11,797 nucleotides of DNA. Source: CANLDA01 sp964021645 (GTDB lineage: Bacteria; Pseudomonadota; Alphaproteobacteria; Rhodobacterales; Rhodobacteraceae). The notes beneath the pieces are model-generated. The model did no database searches, was not told where the DNA came from, and was given only the letters and a program-made list of their open reading frames with translations. The stretch spans positions 1-11,797 of the forward strand of contig CAXIAD010000081.1 in NCBI GenBank assembly GCA_964021645.1, read 5' to 3'. Below, piece by piece: positions 1 through 6,232 of this stretch (its first letter is position 1; each line of letters begins with the position of its first letter). The translations under genes and the position numbers were made by a program.

Positions 1-411
1 CAGAGAAAGCTCGGACAGCGGCGATAGCTCTCCTTCGAATGCGGCATAAATGTTCAGCTCGTTGCACAGTTTCAACATTTTTGCAGTATCAGAAGGACTT
101 GCAAACTTTTCATCAAGTCTTTTTGAACCCGTCAGACCTAGCGCACGATTAACGTGGGAAATAGACGGAAACCCACATAAATCCGCTATTTCTTGCCATG
201 AAATGCCTATCTCCGCGCCTCGTAGCTTTGCGAAGGCCTCGGTCTCCTCAGACATCCACTGGTGGCCGTGAGCATCTAGTAGAACTTCTGGAAGCTTCAG
301 AAACGGATTAGATGCCACAAACACTGATGAAAAGTCATCTTTGTACCAAGTCAGATAGGGGTCTTCGTCGTTTGCAGGGTAGGTGAAAAGCGGCTGATAC
401 AAGGGTTTCAA
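1..411 (-). CDS. Partial protein of unknown function with a helix-turn-helix-like segment (runs off left edge)
   Basis: The frame is open from the window edge back to position 411; an in-frame TAG lies at 420-418, two codons further upstream, so the N-terminus is inside the window. No ATG lies near the start. The first usable codon is TTG at 411-409, preceded by a weak purine-rich AGAAAG. A second TTG and two GTG codons follow downstream, so the exact start is uncertain. About 137 codons are visible. The protein begins MKPLYQPLFTYPANDEDPY and has a segment around residues 75-97 (GISWQEIADLCGFPSISHVN) that reads like a helix-turn-helix: a buried helix, a turn at CGF, then a recognition-type helix. 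A DNA-binding role is inference. Third codon positions carry visibly more A/T than in the genes to the right, which may hint at a different origin. I do not recognise the family. It lies downstream of the M16 genes on the same strand with a 118-bp gap. Confidence 0.55.
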   Translation of the reverse strand, partial: MKPLYQPLFTYPANDEDPYLTWYKDDFSSVFVASNPFLKLPEVLLDAHGHQWMSEETEAFAKLRGAEIGISWQEIADLCGFPSISHVNRALGLTGSKRLDEKFASPSDTAKMLKLCNELNIYAAFEGELSPLSELSL

Positions 412-529
412 ATCTTTCTAGTGTTCAATTCAATCTACATTCACACGAACCTCGGGCGGATATACAGTAAATGCACATTGGGCTCCCACCACACCCTACA
501 CCCCATTTACCCGAGACAGCGCGCAAAAC

Positions 530-1837
530 TCATTCGCTCGTCAAACCAACCGGCTTACCCACCACCACAAAATGCAAATCTTGCGGGCGCAGAATACGTT
601 TGGCGACACGGTTCACGTCGTCCAGCGTCACCGCCTCCACCTTGGAATTGCGCGTGGCGATGTAATCAACCGGCAGGTCATCCATCTGCATGCCCACCAT
701 GATATTGGCGATCGTTCCATTGCCATCAAACCGCAGTGGATAGGCCCCCGTCAAATAGGTCTTGGCCCGCGCCATTTCCTCTTGCGTGACGCCGTGCTCT
801 GCCATCTTGGTCCATTCATCGCGGATCACCTCAATCGCCTCCGCAACGCGGTCATTGGCCGAGGCAACGCTGCCCAAATACATCTCTGACAGATCGCGCG
901 GCACCAGCGACGAATAAACCCCATAGGTCAGCCCGCGTTTTTCACGCACTTCCGTCATAAGACGGCTTTCAAAGCCACCCCCGCCCAGCACCACATTCAG
1001 CACATAGGCGGCAAAGAAATCCTCGTCATCGCGCTTAATCCCGCCATGGCCAAACCGCACAACCGATTGCGGCGTGTCAAAATCAACGACCGTCACACCG
1101 CCTGCCAGCCCATAGGCCACCTTGGCAGGGAGCGCCGCACCCGTTTCCGGCAAATCACCCAGTAATTGATCCAGCAACAGCCCTAAATCTTCGGCAGAAA
1201 TATCGCCAACCGCGCCGACATAAATCCGGTCCCGCGCCATCGCGCCCTGATGCGCTGCCACGATATCTTCGCGCGTTAGGGCGGCAACGCTTTCCAACGT
1301 CCCACTAAGGGAGCTGCCATAGGGATGCGCCCCAAACGCCATTTCATTGTACCTCAGCCGCACAATGTCATTCGGATCTTTGGCATTTGACAACAACCCT
1401 GCTGTCACCTGCCCGCGCACCCGCTCAATTGATGCCGCATCAAATGTCGGCATAATCAGGCTGTCCCGCAACAGCGTAACCGCCTCATCGCGGTTTTCGG
1501 TCAGAAAACGCGCCGAAATTGACAGGGCATCCGCGCTGACATCATAGCCAAACTCGGCGGCCAGCGCCTCGCGTGCCCGCGCAAACCCTTGGGAATCAAG
1601 CGCGCCCGCCCCCTCTTCCAACAGACCCACCATTAGATTGGTCGCCCCGCGTTTACCCGGCTGATCCAATGATCCACCACCACGAAACCGCAGCTCTAGC
1701 GCGACAAAGGGGATCGAATGCTCCTGAACCAACCACGCCTTTATACCACCCGGCGAGGTCACCTCTGTCACTTCGGTAGCAGCCCAAGCTGGCAGGGCCA
1801 CGATCATCAACGCAATGCTTGCAATAAACTGTCTCAT
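530..1837 (-). CDS. M16 family peptidase-like protein, subunit lacking the zinc-binding motif
   Basis: This 435-residue protein is the second gene of an M16 pair; its ATG overlaps the stop of the upstream M16 gene by 4 bp (ATGA), so translation is probably coupled. A Sec signal peptide is clear: MRQ, a hydrophobic core and AWA at residues 17-19, followed by ATEV. It should therefore be exported to the periplasm. Both M16 half-domains are present. Where catalytic members have HxxEH, this one reads ATNLMVGLLEEG, so the two His and the Glu are replaced by N67, V70 and G71, and it cannot bind catalytic zinc in the usual way. It keeps the glycine-rich loop (LGGGGF, about 284-289) and the R-G-L-T-Y segment (R301, Y305). 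In heterodimeric M16 enzymes the non-catalytic subunit carries this R/Y pair, which helps bind substrate. The inferred role is the partner subunit of the neighbouring protease. The substrate is unknown. Confidence 0.93.
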   Translation of the reverse strand: MRQFIASIALMIVALPAWAATEVTEVTSPGGIKAWLVQEHSIPFVALELRFRGGGSLDQPGKRGATNLMVGLLEEGAGALDSQGFARAREALAAEFGYDVSADALSISARFLTENRDEAVTLLRDSLIMPTFDAASIERVRGQVTAGLLSNAKDPNDIVRLRYNEMAFGAHPYGSSLSGTLESVAALTREDIVAAHQGAMARDRIYVGAVGDISAEDLGLLLDQLLGDLPETGAALPAKVAYGLAGGVTVVDFDTPQSVVRFGHGGIKRDDEDFFAAYVLNVVLGGGGFESRLMTEVREKRGLTYGVYSSLVPRDLSEMYLGSVASANDRVAEAIEVIRDEWTKMAEHGVTQEEMARAKTYLTGAYPLRFDGNGTIANIMVGMQMDDLPVDYIATRNSKVEAVTLDDVNRVAKRILRPQDLHFVVVGKPVGLTSE

Positions 1838-3192
1838 TGACCTGCCTCCTCACCCAACAACCAACCTGTTACAGCGCGCTCGCGGTCAAATACCTCGCGC
1901 GCCGCGGCCACAATATCCTCTGCCGTCACGGCCGCCAATACATCGGGCCACGCCTGCACATCGGCAATCGTCAACCCGCTGGTCAGCGCCCCGCCATAGC
2001 GGTTGGCCAAGGCCCCAACGTCATCCTGCGCATATATCTGCGCGGCCTTTAGCTGCTGCTTGATACGCGCCAGTTGGTCCGCATCCACACCCGTTTCCAG
2101 AAACCCGCGCAGAACCTCGTCCATCGCATCCTCAATCGCCTGTAATTCGACACCTGCGACGGGCACAACGATCAAATCAAACGTCGTATCATCCAACGAG
2201 GTGCCGGAATAATAGGCCGCCGTATAGACCGCGACCTGCTGGTCAAATTGCAGCTTTTCCGCCAGAACAGAGGTCGTCCCTCCGCCCAGAATTTCCGCCA
2301 AAAAGGTCAACGCCGCCGCCTTTTTCTGTGCTCCGGCATCCCGCTCAGGCGCTAGATATGAACGACTGACATAGGGTTGCGCCACGCGTGGGTCACGAAA
2401 CACCATGCGCCGCTCTGATGTTTGAGGCGGCTCCTGTGGGCGCGCACGTTCCGGCAAATCAGGGTTCGCCGGGATCACACCGTAATAGGTCTCCGCCAAT
2501 GCCTTGACCTCATCAGGTGTCACATCACCCGCCACGATCAGGATCGCATTGTTGGGCGCGTAATATGTTCCGTAATATTCCAGCGCGTTTTCTAACGACA
2601 GCTCTTCCATCTCATGACGCCAGCCAATGATCGGCACGCCGTAACGGTGGTTCAGATATTGTGCTGCATTCTTTTGCTCGCGAAACAACGCCGCCGCGCT
2701 GTTTTCGGTGCGCATGTTGCGTTCCTCAATAATCACGTCGCGTTCGGTTAGAATGTCGGCCTCGTTGAGGCGGATATTCACCATCCGGTCGCTTTCCATG
2801 CTCATCATCAACTCAAGCCGATCCGCCGCAACGCGTTGATAATACGCCGTGTAATCATAGCTGGTAAAGGCATTGTCGCGCCCGCCATTGGCCGCCACAG
2901 TCGCGGAAAATTCACCCGGTTCTAGGGTATCGGTGCCCTTAAACAGTAAATGCTCCAGGAAATGCGCAACACCTGACACGCCGGGGCGCTCGTCGGCTGA
3001 TCCAGCACGATACCACACCATATGCATCACTACGGGGGCGCGGTGGTCCTCGATCACGACAACCTGCATGCCGTTGTCCAATGTGAAATCGCTCACGGCC
3101 TCTTTGGCAGTTGCGGCCCCGCTCATCGGTCCACTAATCACACCTACGGCTGTTACCACTATCGCAGCAAACCATTTGACCCCTGAACGCAT
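1834..3192 (-). CDS. M16 family zinc metallopeptidase, catalytic subunit
   Basis: This is a pitrilysin/insulinase-type metallopeptidase of 452 residues. I chose the ATG at 3192 because GAGGGAG sits 6 bp upstream. Longer readings begin at an ATG at 3198, which abuts that ribosome-binding site, or at a TTG at 3216. From the chosen start the protein opens MRSGVKWFAAIVVTAVG, a basic then hydrophobic signal peptide, indicating export to the periplasm. The inverted zinc motif HFLEH is at residues 77-81 (H77, E80 and H81), and a VIIEER segment about 75 residues later (E156/E157) supplies the third zinc ligand. The second half-domain has LGGGTT but lacks the RGLxY segment found in the partner encoded just downstream. 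The two proteins thus carry complementary parts of an active site, like known M16B heterodimers (for example the Sphingomonas periplasmic pair). The gene lies 237 bp downstream of the BamF-like lipoprotein gene. Its substrate is unknown. Confidence 0.93.
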   Translation of the reverse strand: MRSGVKWFAAIVVTAVGVISGPMSGAATAKEAVSDFTLDNGMQVVVIEDHRAPVVMHMVWYRAGSADERPGVSGVAHFLEHLLFKGTDTLEPGEFSATVAANGGRDNAFTSYDYTAYYQRVAADRLELMMSMESDRMVNIRLNEADILTERDVIIEERNMRTENSAAALFREQKNAAQYLNHRYGVPIIGWRHEMEELSLENALEYYGTYYAPNNAILIVAGDVTPDEVKALAETYYGVIPANPDLPERARPQEPPQTSERRMVFRDPRVAQPYVSRSYLAPERDAGAQKKAAALTFLAEILGGGTTSVLAEKLQFDQQVAVYTAAYYSGTSLDDTTFDLIVVPVAGVELQAIEDAMDEVLRGFLETGVDADQLARIKQQLKAAQIYAQDDVGALANRYGGALTSGLTIADVQAWPDVLAAVTAEDIVAAAREVFDRERAVTGWLLGEEAGQ

Positions 3193-3337
3193 CGACATCT
3201 CCCTCACGCATTTCAACTTACTGCCGCATCACAAGATCAAGGCGAAACGCCCGAAACCTCATCCCGTGGGTGCGCCGCCAATCCAGTCCCTGTTTTGCCA
3301 GACCTCGGATCGCATTAACGCACCGCTCGCAGTTATA

Positions 3338-3361
3338 GATACGCCCAATGTCAGGCGTATC
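3338..3361. repeat. 8-bp perfect inverted repeat, possible operator or promoter element upstream of the M16 pair
   Basis: GATACGCC at 3338-3345 is mirrored by GGCGTATC at 3354-3361 around an 8-bp spacer. On the minus strand the repeat overlaps a possible promoter for the M16 genes: TTGATA (3363-3358), a 16-bp spacer and TATCTA (3341-3336). The -35 matches consensus at 5 of 6 positions, but the -10 at only 3 of 6. No T-run follows on either strand, so a simple terminator is unlikely. If the promoter is real, the leader would be about 135 nt. Regulation is inference only. Confidence 0.35.
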
Positions 3362-3395
3362 AAGTGTGCAAACGGGAATGTGAGGATTTCCTTAA

Positions 3396-3418
3396 ACGTG
3401 CGAACGCTGCCCGCACGT
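3396..3418 (-). terminator. Hairpin just downstream of the BamF-like lipoprotein gene, weak terminator candidate
   Basis: On the minus strand, ACGTGCG pairs perfectly with CGCACGT around a 9-nt loop, starting 11 nt after the lipoprotein stop codon. It is followed by TTTAAGG, only a short T-run. The position between this gene and the M16 pair fits partial termination or a 3'-end protecting stem. Confidence 0.35.
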
Positions 3419-3429
3419 CTTATTCGGCG

Positions 3430-3951
3430 TTACTCCCCCGAAGGAGGCACCGCAGGCGTCTTGGCTCCGGCTTTGCGCCAGCGCGCCAACTCTGCATAGG
3501 CATCCAACTGATACCTTTTATAGACTTGGTTATAGCGATCGGTTTTCACTAGCCTGATGTTGGTGAACCGTCCGCGACGACGACGCAAATCTTCGTCTTC
3601 TGTGGCCAAAGTCGTGCGGATGTTACCATTGGCACCATAGCGGTTGGCATGAGAGACCAATCCCTGATCGCCCGCGCCGATTTGACCGGGAACCGCAACC
3701 ACAGCAGAGGCCCGACCGCCCAGCGCCGCAACTGCATCGCCCAACGGATCAACTGTTGTCAGATTTTCTCCACCGGGATTCGGCGCAGGCAAATCTTTGT
3801 AATTATTCGGAGCACTCAATGGCTTTGCCGGCAGAATTTTGAATTCATCCGGGCCCTCACCATCATTTGTCAAATGGCGTATGCCTTTGTCACCGCTGCA
3901 AGCAGCCAGTGCAAAACACATCATCAATATTACTGCCCGCGACTTCACCAT
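3430..3951 (-). CDS. DUF3035 lipoprotein, BamF-like
   Basis: This 173-residue lipoprotein starts at the ATG at 3951, which has GGGAG 9 bp upstream; a longer in-frame reading to 4008 would bury the signal sequence inside the protein. The lipobox is LAAC with the lipidated Cys at C18. The next residue is Ser rather than Asp, which favours transfer to the outer membrane. A PDEF motif at residues 34-37 is followed by a run rich in Pro and Asn; this PDEF segment is the hallmark of the alphaproteobacterial DUF3035 family, members of which are named BamF after the Caulobacter BAM-complex lipoprotein. A basic stretch (RRRRGR, 123-128) and a short helix lead to a Pro-containing tail. It lies 114 bp downstream of lspA, whose product would cleave its signal peptide, and upstream of two exported M16 peptidases. 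A role in outer-membrane protein assembly is inferred from the family. Confidence 0.85.
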   Translation of the reverse strand: MVKSRAVILMMCFALAACSGDKGIRHLTNDGEGPDEFKILPAKPLSAPNNYKDLPAPNPGGENLTTVDPLGDAVAALGGRASAVVAVPGQIGAGDQGLVSHANRYGANGNIRTTLATEDEDLRRRRGRFTNIRLVKTDRYNQVYKRYQLDAYAELARWRKAGAKTPAVPPSGE

Positions 3952-3989
3952 CGCTTTACTCCCGCTCAACGCGCCAATAGCTTTCCCGG

Positions 3990-4018
3990 ATTGTCGCACC
4001 AGCAGCAAACACTGCCAA
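3990..4018 (-). promoter_or_regulatory. Candidate sigma70-type promoter for the BamF-like lipoprotein gene
   Basis: On the minus strand TTGGCA (4018-4013; 5 of 6 matches to TTGACA) is separated by 17 bp from GACAAT (3995-3990; 4 of 6 to TATAAT). Transcription would begin near 3983, giving a leader of about 32 nt before the ATG at 3951. It lies in the 114-bp gap after lspA and could make the lipoprotein and M16 genes partly independent of upstream genes. Confidence 0.4.
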
Positions 4019-4065
4019 CTTCGAACCGGGGTCGCGCACAGACTTACCCTATCATTTCGCCCGCG

Positions 4066-4536
4066 TCACGAGGGCTTTTTGCCACCGGCGAAAAACACCA
4101 GCCCCAAAGCCCCGGCAAAGACGGTAATATCCGCCACATTAAACGCATATGGGATCTCAAACCCACAACATGACATGTTCAGAAAATCGGCCACAGCCCC
4201 ATATAACAACCGGTCAACCACGTTGCCCAATGCGCCACCGACCAGCAATCCCGCCGATATCATCCCCAACCGGCCCGGCGCATCACGCTTCACCCAATAC
4301 AGAACAAATCCGCACACCGCCAAGGCGATGGCGATCAATATCCATTTGGTCAGATCGGAACTACCCGAAAACAGGCCGAAATTGACGCCCTCATTCCACG
4401 CCATGCGGAAATTCAAAAACGGGGGCACCACATCAATTTCGCCTAGCTGGCGCAGGTTCATCCAATGCACCACTAGATATTTGCTGGCTTGATCCACCAG
4501 AAACGTCCAAAATCCTGCCCAAAATACCAGACGCAT
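4066..4536 (-). CDS. lspA: Lipoprotein signal peptidase (signal peptidase II)
   Basis: LspA is an inner-membrane aspartyl protease that removes the signal peptide of diacylated prolipoproteins. The 156-residue length is typical. Four hydrophobic segments are visible, near residues 2-22, 65-82, 90-108 and 134-152. The family's conserved blocks are present: WNEGVNFGLFS (47-57), then GGALGNVVDRL with N105 and R109, VADF with D117, and FNVAD with N133 and D136. D117 and D136 correspond to the catalytic aspartate pair. The ATG at 4536 has AGGGAGG 7 bp upstream, a strong ribosome-binding site. The gene lies 85 bp after purH on the same strand and 114 bp before a lipoprotein gene that is itself a likely substrate. 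Confidence 0.97.
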   Translation of the reverse strand: MRLVFWAGFWTFLVDQASKYLVVHWMNLRQLGEIDVVPPFLNFRMAWNEGVNFGLFSGSSDLTKWILIAIALAVCGFVLYWVKRDAPGRLGMISAGLLVGGALGNVVDRLLYGAVADFLNMSCCGFEIPYAFNVADITVFAGALGLVFFAGGKKPS

Positions 4537-4583
4537 CCTGCGTCCTCCCTATGCCTGTTAGCGTCTGCGCGCCTTGTTTTTTG

Positions 4584-4610
4584 GGGCGCTGGCGAAAACC
4601 GCCAACACCC
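4584..4610. terminator. Hairpin in the purH-lspA gap; T-run placement fits termination on the plus strand
   Basis: On the minus strand GGGTGTTGGCG can pair with CGCCAGCGCCC around a 5-nt GTTTT loop: 11 pairs, two of them G-U wobbles. It begins 11 nt after the purH stop codon. On the minus strand it is followed by CAAAAAACAAGG, not a T-run. On the plus strand the same hairpin has two C-A mismatches and is followed by GTTTTTATAATTT. It could thus be a 3'-end stem for the purH message, or a weak terminator of plus-strand antisense transcripts that would otherwise enter purH. Confidence 0.4.
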
Positions 4611-4621
4611 GTTTTTATAAT

Positions 4622-6211
4622 TTAGTGCCGGAAATGGCGCATGCCGCTAAACACCATGGCCAACCCGGCCTCATCTGCTGCTGCAATCACATCATCATCC
4701 CGCATTGATCCGCCCGGTTGAATAACCGCCGTCGCCCCGGCCTCTGCCGCTGTCAGCAACCCATCCGCAAATGGGAAAAACGCATCCGACGCCACAACCG
4801 ACCCCTGCGTTAATGGTGCATCCAGCCCCATTGCCTCGGCCATATCCTGTGCCTTGCGCGCGGCAATCCGTGTGCTGTCAACGCGGCTCATCTGGCCTGC
4901 ACCCACGCCCACTGTCGCGCCGTCTTTGACATAAACAATCGCGTTGGATTTGACGTGTTTCGCCACTTTCCACGCAAACAACAGATCGGCAAGTTCCTGC
5001 TCGGTTGGTGCGCGTTTGGTCACAACCTTCAGATCATCCAGCCCAATGTGACCCGCATCCTTGTTCTGCACCAACATGCCGCCCGCAACCTGCTTTAGGT
5101 ACATCGAGGCCGCCAATGGATCAGCAAGCCCTTCAGTTGTCAGCAAACGCAGGTTTTTCTTAGCGGCGAAAATCTTGCGTGCATCCGCATCTGCCCCCGG
5201 TGCGATCACCACTTCGGTGAAAATTCCGGTAATTTCCTCGGCGGTGGCCCCGTCCAACGGTTGGTTCAATGCGATGATGCCGCCAAAGGCTGACGTGCGA
5301 TCACAATCAAACGCGCGCCCATAGGCCTCGCTTAAGGTCGCCCCGCGCGCCACACCACATGGGTTGGCATGTTTGATAATCGCACAGGCTGGCCCATTGG
5401 CCGGATCAAACTCGCTCACCAGCTCAAACGCCGCATCCGTGTCATTGATGTTGTTATAGCTCAGCTCTTTGCCCTGATGCTGGACGAAATTCGCCACACC
5501 GGGACGCGTTGCCCCATCCACATAAAACGACGCCTCTTGATGCGGGTTCTCACCATAACGCAAGGTCTGCGCCAGTTTGCCAGCAACCACACGGCGGCGC
5601 GGTGCTTGGTTTTTCAGCGCATCCGCCATCCATGTGGACACGGCCGCATCATAGGCCCCTGTGCGCGCATAGGCGATTTGTGCCAACCATTGGCGGAATT
5701 CATAGGACGTCTGCCCATCATTCGCCGCCAGCTCTGCCAGCAACGCATCATAATCCTCAACATCCACAACCACATTCACAAAACCATGGTTCTTGGCTGC
5801 CGCACGGATCATCGCCGGGCCACCAATGTCGATATTCTCGATGCAGGTGTCATAATCGGCACCTTTGGCAACGGTTTCCTCAAACGGATACAGGTTCACC
5901 ACCAGCAGGTCGATCGCGGCAATGTCATGCTCGTTCATTGCGGCCACGTGATCATCGTTATCGCGCAACGCCAGCAATCCACCATGCACCTTGGGGTGCA
6001 ATGTCTTAACCCGACCGTCCATCATTTCAGGAAAACCCGTCACCTCGGCCACATCAATCACCTCTAGCCCGGCATCGCGCATCGCTTTGGCTGATCCTCC
6101 GGTTGATAGCAATTCCACCCCACGGGCGGATAATGCTTTGGCCAGATCAATTAATCCGGTCTTATCAGAGACAGAAATCAGGGCGCGGCGGACGGGGTGT
6201 AGATTGGTCAT
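4622..6211 (-). CDS. purH: Bifunctional AICAR transformylase / IMP cyclohydrolase
   Basis: PurH catalyses the last two steps of purine biosynthesis in the cytoplasm: formylation of AICAR with 10-formyltetrahydrofolate, then ring closure to IMP. The 529-residue length is typical. The N-terminal MGS-like cyclohydrolase domain (about 1-150) shows LISVSDKTGL (11-20), LLSTGGS (34-40), DGRVKTLHPKVHGG (65-78) and ENIDIGGPAMIRAAAKN (125-141). The transformylase domain shows RYGENPHQ (219-226), SYNNINDTDAA (251-261), the catalytic-type pair K280-H281 in IIKHANPCGVA, SAFGGIIALN, and the C-terminal FFPFADGLLTAAEAG and IQPGGSMRDDDVI blocks. It lies 21 bp downstream of the heparinase-like gene on the same strand, so the two are probably co-transcribed. 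No strong Shine-Dalgarno sequence precedes the ATG, which may mean coupling to translation upstream. No truncation is seen. Confidence 0.98.
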   Translation of the reverse strand: MTNLHPVRRALISVSDKTGLIDLAKALSARGVELLSTGGSAKAMRDAGLEVIDVAEVTGFPEMMDGRVKTLHPKVHGGLLALRDNDDHVAAMNEHDIAAIDLLVVNLYPFEETVAKGADYDTCIENIDIGGPAMIRAAAKNHGFVNVVVDVEDYDALLAELAANDGQTSYEFRQWLAQIAYARTGAYDAAVSTWMADALKNQAPRRRVVAGKLAQTLRYGENPHQEASFYVDGATRPGVANFVQHQGKELSYNNINDTDAAFELVSEFDPANGPACAIIKHANPCGVARGATLSEAYGRAFDCDRTSAFGGIIALNQPLDGATAEEITGIFTEVVIAPGADADARKIFAAKKNLRLLTTEGLADPLAASMYLKQVAGGMLVQNKDAGHIGLDDLKVVTKRAPTEQELADLLFAWKVAKHVKSNAIVYVKDGATVGVGAGQMSRVDSTRIAARKAQDMAEAMGLDAPLTQGSVVASDAFFPFADGLLTAAEAGATAVIQPGGSMRDDDVIAAADEAGLAMVFSGMRHFRH

Positions 6212-6232
6212 AGGTTCAATGGGTTCCCAAGG

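Noticed and set aside
50..271. Plus-strand open frame of 73 codons near the left edge
   Set aside because: It lies opposite the longer minus-strand partial gene, which gives a more protein-like sequence; this one has no family features or good ribosome-binding site.
421..529. Possible terminator or promoter between the M16 pair and the left-edge gene
   Set aside because: No stem with a T-run and no convincing -35/-10 pair were found in this 109-bp stretch.
5369..6067. Long plus-strand open frame of 232 codons inside purH
   Set aside because: It is fully antisense to a complete, motif-confirmed purH gene; the His- and Arg-rich translation is typical of a shadow frame in GC-rich DNA.
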